The notes beneath the pieces were generated by a model. The model searched no databases, was not told the origin of the DNA, and saw only the letters and a list, made by a program, of their open reading frames with translations. Shown one piece after another: positions 23,009-31,528 of a DNA stretch of 64,000 nt. The DNA is from Bog-159 sp963818855 (GTDB taxonomy: Bacteria; Acidobacteriota; Terriglobia; Bryobacterales; Bryobacteraceae): contig CAWFUH010000012.1 of NCBI GenBank assembly GCA_963818855.1, positions 62,001 through 126,000 of the forward strand. The letters are read 5' to 3'. How positions within the stretch are numbered: the first letter of the stretch is position 1; each line of letters starts with the position of its first letter. Both the position numbers and the translations under genes were made by a program.

Positions 23009-25495
23009 ATGGCGCTGTGCTACGGTCTAAACAGCGTGCGTGTTCTCCCGTGGCTCAGCTCGGTCCGCGCCGACGCCGTCTTCGGCTGGCGCCAGCTTAC
23101 CAAGAGGAAGATCACTTCGGCGGCGGCCATCCTCTCCCTGGGGCTGGCGATGGGCGCCTCGATATCGGCCTTCCGCCTCATAGACGCCCTGCTGCTGCGG
23201 CCCTTGCCGGTGTCCGATCCTGCGCGGCTCTATGTCGTCGCTTACGAAGGCGCCGATGAGCACGGCAAGCCAGACACTTGGGATAGCTGCTCATATCCTA
23301 TGTTCCGGACGCTACGCGCGGTTGCCGGGAACCGCGCCGAACTGATCGCGATCTCCTATGCCGAACGCGTCGACCTCACGTTTGGGTCCGATCAGGAAAT
23401 CGAGAAAGCATACAAGCAAAACGTGTCCGGCTGGATGTTCCAGTCATTAGGATTGAAGCCCGCGCTCGGCCGCCTGCTCACGGAGAAAGACGATCTCATC
23501 CCGGGCGCCCATCCCTACGCCGTGCTCTCCTACGACTACTGGACGCGCCGCTTCGGCCGCGATCCGCAAGTCGTCGGCCGCACGTTTCATATGGACAACC
23601 GCGTTTATCAGATCGTCGGGGTGGCCGCGCAAGGTTTCACCGGCACGGAGCCTGGAACGTTCACGAGTATATTCGTTCCCACCATGATGGAAGCCGGTTC
23701 CATCGACAGGGCCAACGCCTTCTGGCTGCGCACGTTCGTCCGTCTCAAGCGCGGTGTGGCCCCCGAGCCCCTGCGCGATTCCATGTACGCCGCTTACCGC
23801 GCGTTCGAGCAGCAGCGCGCCAAAGGATTTACCAATTTTCCCAAACATCTTTTAGAGGGCTACCCGCGCGAGAAGATGGTGCTCAGGTCCGCGGCGGCCG
23901 GCGTTTCCGGGCTGCAGCAGAACTACCGGCGCGCTCTGGCCGCACTCGCTGTGCTGATCGCGCTCGTCCTTCTGATTGCCTGCGGGAATGTCGCTAATCT
24001 TCTGACCGCGCAAGCCGCCGCGAGGGCGCGGGAGATGGCACTGCGGGTTTCCATCGGCGCCGGACGCGGACGTCTGGTCCAACTGGTCTTGATCGAAAGC
24101 TCCCTACTGGCGTTTTGCGCGGCCAGTGCCGGGTGCCTGTTCGGCTGGCGCCTGGCGCCGTTTGTGGCGGGGATGATCAATCCCCCGGACAATCCGGTCC
24201 GCCTGGTGCTGCCCGCCGACTGGCGCGTGGTCTTATTCTGCGCAGCGCTGGCCCTGGCGGCCACACTTCTGTTCGGCCTGCCGGCGGCCCTGCGCGCATC
24301 CGCTATTCAGCCGGCGAGCGCGCTCAGGGGCTCCCGCGATCCGCACACGCGGCACCGTCTCATGCTCGCGTTGATCGCCGTCCAGGTCGCCTTCTGTTTC
24401 ATCGTGCACTTCGCCGCCGGGCTGTTTGTGGCGAGCTTCGATCATCTGGCGAACCGGCCCACGGGCTTCTCCGCGGACCGGCTGCTCACGCTTGAGACAG
24501 ACGCCAGCCCGCGGCAGGCGCCTGTGTTTTGGGAGCAGGTCGCCGCCCATCTGCGCAGCGTGCCGGGAGTAGAGACGGTCGCGTTGGCCGGCTGGCCGCT
24601 GATGAGCGGCACCATGTCCAACAACTTTATTTCGATTAACGGCGCGCCGCCCAGCGACGTGCTGGCGTTTTTCCTGCATGTCTCGCCGGACTGGATGGAG
24701 ACGATGAAGATCCCGTTCCTCGCCGGCCGGGACTTGCGCGCCCCCGATGCTGACACCGGCGCAGCGATCGTCAATCAAACTTTCGCCAGGCAGTATTTGC
24801 GCGGCCAGAACCCGATCGGACATTCCTTTGAAACGACTTGGCCGGCACGCACGCGTTTTCAGATCGTCGGCCTTGTGAGAGATGCCAGCTATCGCAACCT
24901 GCGCGAAGCCATGCTGCCGGTCGTCTATGTTCCCTTCGATGCGCGGCCCATGGGTACAGCGACATACGTCGTGCGTACTGCCGGCGCGAATCCGCTGGCG
25001 TTGGCGTCCATCCTGCGCAGCGAAGTGCCGCGCGCGCGGTCCGAATTCCGCGTCAGCAACATCCGCACGCAGAAAGAGATTGACGATGCGCAAACGGTTC
25101 GCGAACGGTTGCTGGCAAGGCTGGCGCTGTTTTTTGCCGCTGTCGCGCTTTTGCTGGCGGGCATCGGGCTCTATGGCGTGCTGAATTACTTCGTGGTCGA
25201 GCGCCGGCGCGAGATAGGCATCCGCATCGCCATCGGCGCGCCGGCCGCGGACATCGTGCGCCGAGTCACTGCGGAGACCTTGGGCACCGTTCTGGTAGGA
25301 GTGGCGGGCGGCGCCACACTCGGTTTGATGTCGGCGCCATACATTGAGGCGCTGCTGTTTCAAGTCAAACCGACCGGCGCACCCGCGACGGCCCTGCCGG
25401 CGCTGATGATGACCGCGGTGGCTTTGCTGGCAGCGCTACCGGCTGTGGTTCGCGCCGTGCATATCGATCCGGCGACGATGCTGCGCGAAGATTAG
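23009..25495 (+). CDS. FtsX/MacB-like permease of the acidobacterial ADOP family
   Basis: This 828-residue inner-membrane protein is a duplicated ABC-type permease without its own ATPase. Each half has an N-terminal span plus a large periplasmic MacB_PCD domain and a C-terminal FtsX unit. The first begins ADAVFGWRQLTKRKITSAAA, with PDTWDSCSYPMFRTLR in the loop, and the C-terminal unit has YGVLNYFVVERRREIGIRIA near 25170. Such acidobacterial duplicated orphan permeases are very numerous in Solibacter-type genomes; their substrates are unknown. No regulator or ATPase gene adjoins it here. Confidence 0.92.
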   Translation: MALCYGLNSVRVLPWLSSVRADAVFGWRQLTKRKITSAAAILSLGLAMGASISAFRLIDALLLRPLPVSDPARLYVVAYEGADEHGKPDTWDSCSYPMFRTLRAVAGNRAELIAISYAERVDLTFGSDQEIEKAYKQNVSGWMFQSLGLKPALGRLLTEKDDLIPGAHPYAVLSYDYWTRRFGRDPQVVGRTFHMDNRVYQIVGVAAQGFTGTEPGTFTSIFVPTMMEAGSIDRANAFWLRTFVRLKRGVAPEPLRDSMYAAYRAFEQQRAKGFTNFPKHLLEGYPREKMVLRSAAAGVSGLQQNYRRALAALAVLIALVLLIACGNVANLLTAQAAARAREMALRVSIGAGRGRLVQLVLIESSLLAFCAASAGCLFGWRLAPFVAGMINPPDNPVRLVLPADWRVVLFCAALALAATLLFGLPAALRASAIQPASALRGSRDPHTRHRLMLALIAVQVAFCFIVHFAAGLFVASFDHLANRPTGFSADRLLTLETDASPRQAPVFWEQVAAHLRSVPGVETVALAGWPLMSGTMSNNFISINGAPPSDVLAFFLHVSPDWMETMKIPFLAGRDLRAPDADTGAAIVNQTFARQYLRGQNPIGHSFETTWPARTRFQIVGLVRDASYRNLREAMLPVVYVPFDARPMGTATYVVRTAGANPLALASILRSEVPRARSEFRVSNIRTQKEIDDAQTVRERLLARLALFFAAVALLLAGIGLYGVLNYFVVERRREIGIRIAIGAPAADIVRRVTAETLGTVLVGVAGGATLGLMSAPYIEALLFQVKPTGAPATALPALMMTAVALLAALPAVVRAVHIDPATMLRED

Positions 25496-25525
25496 AGCCG
25501 CGGACACTCTTAGGCTGCCGAGCTA

Positions 25526-25571
25526 CATTAATAAAATTTTTCTTGACCTCCACTTATGCGTGGGTTACTCT
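25526..25571 (+). promoter_or_regulatory. Promoter with AT-rich UP-like element upstream of a tRNA-like RNA/small ORF
   Basis: The sequence has an AT-rich stretch (ATTAATAAAATTTTTC, 25527-25542), then TTGACC (25543-25548), a 17-bp spacer and TACTCT (25566-25571). An AT-rich box directly before -35 is typical of strong promoters. Expected start is near 25578, about 18 nt before the ATG of the small open reading frame. Confidence 0.5.
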
Positions 25572-25595
25572 GATGGAGCTGGAGGTAAATGACCG

Positions 25596-25739
25596 ATGAT
25601 CGCTTATAACCTTATTCCCACGATCGCCGGAGCCTTCGGCGTCCATCCGGACATAGCTAAGCTGGCAGAGCAACAGAATTGTAATCTGTGGGCCGCGGGT
25701 TCGACTCCCGTTATCCAAGCGCTGTGTGATAACAGCTAA
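25596..25739 (+). CDS. Small open reading frame spanning a tRNA-like sequence (tentative)
   Basis: A strong ribosome-binding sequence (GGAGGT, 25581-25586) precedes ATG at 25596, from which 47 codons run to TAA at 25737. The peptide starts MIAYNLIPTIAGAFGVHPDI and ends VIQALCDNS. It matches no family I know. An alternative ATG at 25589 gives only six codons (MTDDRL). The second half of the frame is the tRNA-like sequence, so translation may be accidental. It is preceded by a promoter-like element. Confidence 0.3.
   Translation: MIAYNLIPTIAGAFGVHPDIAKLAEQQNCNLWAAGSTPVIQALCDNS
25647..25719 (+). tRNA. tRNA-Thr(UGU)-like sequence with a broken acceptor stem (probable tRNA pseudogene)
   Basis: The anticodon arm is perfect: ACAGA, loop ATTGTAA (anticodon TGT, Thr), TCTGT. 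The T arm is GCGGG, loop TTCGACT, CCCGT, and the D arm GCTAAGCTGGCAGAGC has one mismatch at its closing pair. Only 4 of 7 acceptor pairs form (CCGGACA against TATCCAA), and no CCA follows. The core is that of a threonine tRNA, but it probably cannot be processed or charged. Confidence refers to tRNA origin, not function. Confidence 0.6.
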
Positions 25740-25942
25740 CCCGAGCGACCCAGCCTTAGCTCCAGCCATCCTCGCAAGATGGACTTCGGTCCGTTTTGCC
25801 GGGACCGGCGCCAGTTTCCCTGCTCTGCGCTTTCCCTGAGACTGCGACCACACGTTTCACCGGATGCTATTGGTGCGGCTAAGTCCGCTCTAGGTAAGGC
25901 CCGTTGTGCGACTGGGGAGTCAAGACTGGGTAACTCAAAAGG

Positions 25943-26138
25943 CAGGAGACAGAAGTCAGGAGACAGAAGTCAGGAGTCAGGAGTCAGGAGACAGAAGTCA
26001 GAAGTAAGAAGACACGCCCGCGTACGGGCGCTGCCCGATGGCCATGCCGACCGTCGCGCCTCCGCCGACGCGATAGAACTCGGCTTCTGTCTCCTGGCTC
26101 CTGACTTCTGTCTCCTGACTCCCGTCTCCTGACTTCTC
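25943..26138. repeat. Inverted arrays of heptamer repeats (CAGGAGN/CAGAAGT type)
   Basis: The left arm (25943-26012) is a run of heptamers such as CAGGAGA, CAGAAGT and CAGGAGT. The right arm (26083-26138) is its reverse complement (TCTGTCTCCTGGCTCCTGAC and so on). Between them lies a 70-nt centre with a GCCCGCGTACGGGC hairpin at 26016. The element ends 4 nt before the stop of the glucosidase gene, so it may be its terminator or a mobile element. It lies in the otherwise empty 25740-26142 stretch, where I see nothing else. Confidence 0.8.
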
Positions 26139-26142
26139 TCCC

Positions 26143-28779
26143 TTACCCTCCACTCCGCCGGGCTATATCTTCCAGCCATCGCACCACCAGTGAGGTCCAA
26201 CCGGTCTGATGGCTTGCGCCCAGGCCTCGTCCCGTATCGGCGTGGAAGAATTCGTAAAACAGATCGAGTTCACGCCAGTGCGGATCGTTCGCGTAGTGCG
26301 CGCAGCATTGCCACGCCGCGCGGCCATCGGGCCTACGTAGGAAGATACGCGCCAGCCGCGACATGATCTCGCCGGCCACGTCCTTCAGGTTCATCATGCG
26401 TCCCGAGCCGGTGGGACATTCTACCCGCAAGTGGTCGCCATAGAAATGGTGATAGCGCTCCAGCGCCTCCACGATCAGATAGTTGATCGGGAACCAAATC
26501 GGCCCGCGCCAGTTGGAATTACCGCCGAATGTGCCGCTGGTGGAATCGGCCGGTTCATAATCTACGCGCTGCTCTACACCGTCGGTTTCGAGCGTGTAAG
26601 GATGCTGTTGGTGAAACTTGGAAAGTGAACGAATGCCGTACGGCGAGAGGAATTCGTTCTCATCCAGCAGGTATTTCAGCACGCGCAGCAGGCGTCCTAG
26701 CGACGGGATCGCCAGCAGTCTGTGAGTGTGCCCGTCAGAGTCGTCCTGCTCCATGTAAGAGGTCTGTTCGCACAGATCCTTGCGGTTCTCCAGGAACCAA
26801 TCCATGCGCTTGCGAAAGCCCGGCAAGTGGGCGATGTCGTCATAGTCGAGCACCGCCACGGCGAATAGCGGCACCAGTCCCACCACAGAACGGACGCGCA
26901 GCGGAAGCGTGGTGCCGTCCACGCGGAGCTGATCGTAGTAGAACCCGTCTGTGTCGTCCCACAGCCCATTGCCGCCCAGCGAATTCATGGCGCTGGCGAT
27001 GGCCACGAAATGCTCGAAGAACTTGGAGGCCACATCTTCATACTCCGGTTCTTCGCGCGCCAATTCCAGGGCCATGGAAAGCATGGTGAGGCAATAAGCC
27101 GCCATCCAAGCGGTGCCATCAGCCTGTTCCAGCTTCAGATTGCCGGGCAGCGGCCGGGAGCGGTCGAATACCCCGATGTTATCGAGGCCCAGAAAGCCTC
27201 CCGAGAAGATGTTCTGCCCTTCCACGTCTTTGCGGTTCACCCACCACGTGAAGTTGATCAGCAGCTTCTGGAATACGCGGCCCAGGAAAACGCGGTCGCG
27301 GCCGCCGCGTGGGCCGGTCATTTTATAAACGCGCCAGCACGCCCATGCGTGCACCGGCGGGTTCACGTCGCCGAAAGCAAATTCATACGCCGGAATCTGC
27401 CCGTTGGGGTGCATGTACCACTCGCGCAGCATCAGTATGAGCTGCTCCTTGGCGAATTGCGGATCCAGCCGGGCAAAGGGGATCATGTGGAAGGCCAGGT
27501 CCCAGGCGGCGTACCAGGGGTATTCCCAGTTGTCCGGCATGGAAATGACGTCGCGATTGTAGAGATGCTTCCAATCGTGGTTGCGTCCGTATTCACGGCT
27601 GGCGGGCGGCGGCGGCTGCGCGGGATCGCCTTCGAGCCAGTCCTCCACACCGTAATGGAAAAACTGCTTGGTCCAAAGCAAGCCTGCGTAGGCCCCGCGC
27701 GCGATGCGCCGCGATTCGTCGGTGTAGCCTTCGCGCAGCCACGTCGCATAGAACTCGTCACCTTCGCGCTGGCGCTCTTTGAACAACGCCTCGATATCGG
27801 GCGATTCGCCGGCGCCGTCCGCTGCGAGGCGCAGGCGGATGGTGACGGTCGCGCCGGGATCTATTTCCAGCCGGTACAGCGCGGCAGCCTTGGTCCCCTC
27901 GCCCTGTGGGTTGACGCTATCCTGGTGTCCCCCGATCACATAGGCGTGGAACTTGTCTTTGACGTAAGGGCTTGCACTCTTGAAGCCAAATATCCTTTCG
28001 TAGTTGGTCTCGTTTTCGGTGAACAGGAGTTCGCTCGAACCTACCGTATCCAGCCGGAAGTTGCCCAGCGAAGCGTGCTCCGCCAGTATGGTGCTGTCGC
28101 CTGCGCGGCTAATCCTGGGCTTCGGCCAATACCCCTCGCCGGTGCGTCCCCACGACCACGTGTTCCGAAACCACAGCGTCGGCAACAAGACCAGCGGGGC
28201 GCGGTCCGGGCCGCGATTCACCGCGCTGATGCGGATGGCCAGGTCGTCAGGCGCCGCCTTGGCATATTCGACAAAGACGTCGAAGTAGCGCTGGTCGTCG
28301 AAAATGCCGGTGTCTTCGAGTTCGAACTCCGGCTGTTCGCGGCCGCGGCGGCGGTTTTCCTCAACCAGTTGGGCGTACGGAAATTCCGCCTGCGGATACT
28401 TGTAGAGCGCCTTCATGTAGGAGTGCGTTGGCGTGGAATCCAGATAGTAATAGCATTCCTTGACATCCTCGCCGTGGTTGCCTTCATGGTTGGTCAGTCC
28501 GAAGAGCCGTTCCTTCAGGATAGGGTCGCGGCCATTCCACAGCGCCAGCGCGAAGCATAGCCGGCATTCGCGGTCGCAGATACCCAGCAATCCGTCCTCA
28601 CCCCAACGATAGGTGCGGCTGCGGGCGTGGTCGTGCGGAAAGTATTCCCAGCAGGTGCCGCCCGCGGAATAGTCCTCGCGCACGGTGCCCCATTGGCGTT
28701 CGGAAAGGTACGGTCCCCAGCGCTTCCAGTTTTTCGCGCGGCGCTCGTCTTCAGCCAACCGCGCCAGTTCGGCGATCAC
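26143..28779 (-). CDS. GH63/MGH1-like glucosidase
   Basis: This 878-residue protein belongs to the (alpha/alpha)6 glycosidase group related to mannosyl-oligosaccharide glucosidase and bacterial trehalase-like enzymes. Recognisable are GGTCWEYFPHDHARSRTYRW near the N-terminus, EYPWYAAWDLAFHMIPFARL, the GQIPAYEFAFGDVNPPVHAW region and a C-terminal NSNWRGPIWFPINYLIVEAL (acid/base region). It probably removes glucose from oligosaccharides. No signal peptide is evident. The start is GTG at 28779 within the stop of the glucose dehydrogenase gene (GTGA overlap), so glucose release and oxidation are coupled. Confidence 0.87.
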   Translation of the reverse strand: MIAELARLAEDERRAKNWKRWGPYLSERQWGTVREDYSAGGTCWEYFPHDHARSRTYRWGEDGLLGICDRECRLCFALALWNGRDPILKERLFGLTNHEGNHGEDVKECYYYLDSTPTHSYMKALYKYPQAEFPYAQLVEENRRRGREQPEFELEDTGIFDDQRYFDVFVEYAKAAPDDLAIRISAVNRGPDRAPLVLLPTLWFRNTWSWGRTGEGYWPKPRISRAGDSTILAEHASLGNFRLDTVGSSELLFTENETNYERIFGFKSASPYVKDKFHAYVIGGHQDSVNPQGEGTKAAALYRLEIDPGATVTIRLRLAADGAGESPDIEALFKERQREGDEFYATWLREGYTDESRRIARGAYAGLLWTKQFFHYGVEDWLEGDPAQPPPPASREYGRNHDWKHLYNRDVISMPDNWEYPWYAAWDLAFHMIPFARLDPQFAKEQLILMLREWYMHPNGQIPAYEFAFGDVNPPVHAWACWRVYKMTGPRGGRDRVFLGRVFQKLLINFTWWVNRKDVEGQNIFSGGFLGLDNIGVFDRSRPLPGNLKLEQADGTAWMAAYCLTMLSMALELAREEPEYEDVASKFFEHFVAIASAMNSLGGNGLWDDTDGFYYDQLRVDGTTLPLRVRSVVGLVPLFAVAVLDYDDIAHLPGFRKRMDWFLENRKDLCEQTSYMEQDDSDGHTHRLLAIPSLGRLLRVLKYLLDENEFLSPYGIRSLSKFHQQHPYTLETDGVEQRVDYEPADSTSGTFGGNSNWRGPIWFPINYLIVEALERYHHFYGDHLRVECPTGSGRMMNLKDVAGEIMSRLARIFLRRPDGRAAWQCCAHYANDPHWRELDLFYEFFHADTGRGLGASHQTGWTSLVVRWLEDIARRSGG

Positions 28780-29873
28780 TTGCCCGCCTGCGCAATCTCG
28801 ATCACGTTTTTGATGCCACCCGCCTTGCCCATCACCGGATCGCGGAAATCCCCCATGGGATAGCGCCCTGTGATCATTGCGCGCAACGGTTGCGGCCAGC
28901 GCGCCGCGAAAACCCCGATATCGCGCACGGCATTGTCGAATGCCTGCGGCCCCGCGTTTACGACGCCCACCACCACCTGATTTTTCAGCACCAGATTGCA
29001 CATGATGCGCTCGGTGTCGAACACGATGGGCGGCTGGTCGCGCGGCACGCCCGTGAATACATAAATGCCATTCGAACCCAGATGCTTCAGCACTTCAAAA
29101 GCGAACTGGGGCGCGCCTGCGGCTTCGTAAATCAGATCGATGTTCCCGACTTGTTCGGACATCTGCGCGGTGGGCGTCTCGACCGATGAAATATATCGTG
29201 CGCCCACTCCTTCGGCAACCGCGGCTTTGGCATTCGGCTTGGGCTCGCGCGAGTAGACGTACGTTTCGAAACCCGAATTTACCAGTGTCATCGCGCCCAG
29301 CAGGCCGACCGGCCCGGATCCCAGTACCACGGCGCGATGCGGACCGCCGCCCCAAGGCAGCCGCCGCTGGATCTCGCCCACCTCGATAAGCGCCTTTTCC
29401 GCGATGGTCAGCGGCTCGACCAGCACGGCCACATCGCGCAGTTCGCGCGCCACCGAGTGCAGGTTGTGCCGCTCCTCGACGACGAACTCGGTCATGAATC
29501 CGTCCAGATCTTTGATGCCGTGCTCGCGGTAGTTGCCGGTGATGCAGAAATCATAATGGCCGGCGCGGCAGGCAATGCAATTCGCATCGGAGCAGGGCAG
29601 CCGGACGGTGCTGACCACCAGGTCGCCCACGTCCAGATCCGTTACGGCCGGCCCGGCTTCCAACACTTCGCCGAGCGATTCGTGTCCTAATACGAAGTGA
29701 TCCGATCCCTCCGGCGGCGTGCCATATGCAAATGCACAAATGTCCTTGTCGGTGCCGCAAACGCCCACCTCCAGCATACGCAGCTTCACCTGAGTGGGCG
29801 CGGCGAGGTGCGGTTCTGCAATATCGATGATGTTGACGGCGTGCTCGGCGGGATAAACTGCTACGGCTTTCAT
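28776..29873 (-). CDS. Glucose 1-dehydrogenase-like zinc medium-chain dehydrogenase
   Basis: This 365-residue enzyme resembles the archaeal-type zinc-dependent glucose 1-dehydrogenases that oxidise glucose to gluconolactone with NAD(P). The catalytic-zinc region is VGVCGTDKDICAFAYG with HFVLGHESLGEV, then the lobe CSDANCIACRAGHYDFC, and the nucleotide-binding motif is VLGSGPVGLLGAM. I chose the ATG at 29873, preceded by GAGGGGAC. The frame is open far upstream through the repeat at 29990 into the broken glycosyltransferase, with no stop between. It overlaps the glucosidase by 4 nt, which supports glucose as substrate. Confidence 0.88.
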   Translation of the reverse strand: MKAVAVYPAEHAVNIIDIAEPHLAAPTQVKLRMLEVGVCGTDKDICAFAYGTPPEGSDHFVLGHESLGEVLEAGPAVTDLDVGDLVVSTVRLPCSDANCIACRAGHYDFCITGNYREHGIKDLDGFMTEFVVEERHNLHSVARELRDVAVLVEPLTIAEKALIEVGEIQRRLPWGGGPHRAVVLGSGPVGLLGAMTLVNSGFETYVYSREPKPNAKAAVAEGVGARYISSVETPTAQMSEQVGNIDLIYEAAGAPQFAFEVLKHLGSNGIYVFTGVPRDQPPIVFDTERIMCNLVLKNQVVVGVVNAGPQAFDNAVRDIGVFAARWPQPLRAMITGRYPMGDFRDPVMGKAGGIKNVIEIAQAGK

Positions 29874-29989
29874 GTCCCCTCGCGGCGATGCCCCGATATT
29901 GCATTGTATCCAAAGCCGAGCCTTACGCCTGTCCGCCACACGCATGCGCTGGTATTGCACACTAGCAGAATCTTCGCGCGCGCAAGCGT

Positions 29990-30053
29990 GGAGGGCGGGC
30001 TTTAGCCGGCGCGGGGCTTCAGCCCCGCTGCAGACCTGGAGGTCTGCCCCGCG
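29990..30053 (-). repeat. Composite family A + family B repeat, copies A5/B6
   Basis: A reverse-oriented family A copy (29990-30028: GGCTTTAGCC, then GCGGGGCTTCAGCCCCGC) is joined to a family B hairpin (TGCAGACCTGGAGGTCTGCC). It sits just past the C-terminal codons of the glycosyltransferase remnant and upstream of the glucose dehydrogenase start. The stretch 29874-29989 shows no gene. Confidence 0.85.
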
Positions 30054-30054
30054 T

Positions 30055-31458
30055 TTCCTGTAGATCACGGTCAGGCCCGTCCGGGCAACTTCTTCATATT
30101 GCGCGAACCATGGCCGCAGGTCGGGGTACACGCCCATCGCCAGGTGTGGGTTGATAGGGCCCAAGCCGTCGACTACTAAAGTTGGCTGGGTGCGCGCAAG
30201 TTCGGCGCGATTGGCGCGTGCCTGCCTGCTTTCGACGGGTTGCCAGGCGGTGAGATGGCGGTCGGCAGGCACGCCAGTCAGCGGTTGCGAATCGAGAAAG
30301 CGCGTGCCCGCGGGCAGGTCCGTGTAGACGTACAACTCGGGGCGAAAGCCCCAGACGAAAAGCGTGCCGCCGGATGCGGTCGCTTGGCGCAGCGAGTTGG
30401 GCGGCCGCGCGGCTGTCGCGATCCATGACGGTATCCGTCCAATGTGACGGGCGATTTTCCAGAAGATCACGCGCCAACAGCGCATAACGCGGGCCGAAGC
30501 GGATCAGCGGGACGAGCAGTAGCGCGCTCAGAGCCATCGTGCGGCGGGGGCCCAGCAGCGCGAGGCCGCGCGCGCCTGCCAGTACGAACACCGGCAGAAT
30601 CTGGAAATAATAACGCGGAAAAAAGCGTCCGCCGGCGGCTACCGCCAGGCTGCAGAGCGTGACCCAAGCAATCCACCGTGCGCGGTCAGCCTGCGGATCG
30701 CGCCACCAGAACCACAACGCGGCCGACGGCGATGGCAGCGTGGAAGCCAAGCCAATGGGCAGTGCGCAGCAAGCCGTTCTGCCAAGGATGTTCCAGGAAA
30801 GTGCCAGCCGCGTAAGCGCTGCCCCACTTCCAGACCTGTTCGAAATAGGCAGCGGAGCGCGCCTTGGCCCCAAAGCACGGCGGCTGCCATAGCGTTGGGA
30901 ATCGCAAATCCGGCCAACAGCCATGGCAGCGCGCGCAGATTCCAAACAGTGCATGCGGCCAGCACGAACAGCCCCTTGGCATTCACCAGAAAAGCGATGC
31001 CGGCCAGCACGCCGCTCCAGAAGGCGCGGCCGCGCCAGGCCAGCCATACCGCGGCAATGTGCGGCGCCAGCATCAGCAGATCGGCTGCGAGCGGCGTGAC
31101 CGCCGAAGGGATGTCGAAGACCAGATAAAAGGCCAGCAATCCCGCCGCCCAGAACGCCTTCCCGGCGGCCCCATAGATCGCGTGCGAAGCGCCAGGCGAG
31201 CCAGCATGCCAGCAGCGCGTAAATCGCTCCGGCCACGCGCAATGGGAAGCCATCGCGCGCGCCCCACGCGAGGTAGGTCCAGGCAAGCAGCGGCGGCTTA
31301 TCGAACCAGATGTCGCGGTAGAGGACTTTGCCATGCGCAATCTGCGCGGCGGCAGCCAGGGGCAGGGTCTCTTCGGCCCAAAGAATATCGAGGTGGCAGA
31401 GGCGCGCCGCCAGCACCAGCGCGAAGAGCATCAGGAAGAAGAGGCGCGTGCTTTTCAC
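30055..31458 (-). pseudogene. Glycosyltransferase family 39 (ArnT-like) membrane protein, frameshifted
   Basis: Read as one protein this is a multi-span GT39-type enzyme that moves a sugar from a polyprenyl carrier onto lipid or protein. The start is GTG at 31458 (KSTRLFFLMLFALVLAARLC). The acceptor loop KVLYRDIWFDKPPLLAWTYL follows. The frame then breaks near 31175, 30870, 30730 and 30390, each time continuing in the next frame without loss: EQVWKWGSAYAAGTFLEHPW, RFFPRYYFQILPVFVLAGAR, GGTLFVWGFRPELYVYTDLP. All four breaks look like one-base gains. The last segment has no stop and runs in frame into the dehydrogenase gene. This is either sequence error or recent decay. Confidence 0.7.
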
Positions 31459-31528
31459 AGGGCCAACGGCTATGGTACCTTGAACCGCCAGCCGATTGGT
31501 TCTATGATAGGCAAATAAAAGGCGAATA

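Noticed and set aside
24233..25363. A 376-codon minus-strand frame in the ADOP permease.
   Set aside because: Antisense shadow without membrane segments or motifs.
25554..25853. A minus-strand frame over the tRNA-like sequence.
   Set aside because: It contains the typical antisense-tRNA peptide text and no independent support.
25920..26140. A CRISPR array in the heptamer region.
   Set aside because: Units are 7 nt and directly adjacent, with no spacers of regular size and no cas genes.
27010..28560. A 516-codon open frame on the plus strand opposite the GH63-like glucosidase.
   Set aside because: It is the antisense shadow of the glucosidase and has no family pattern.
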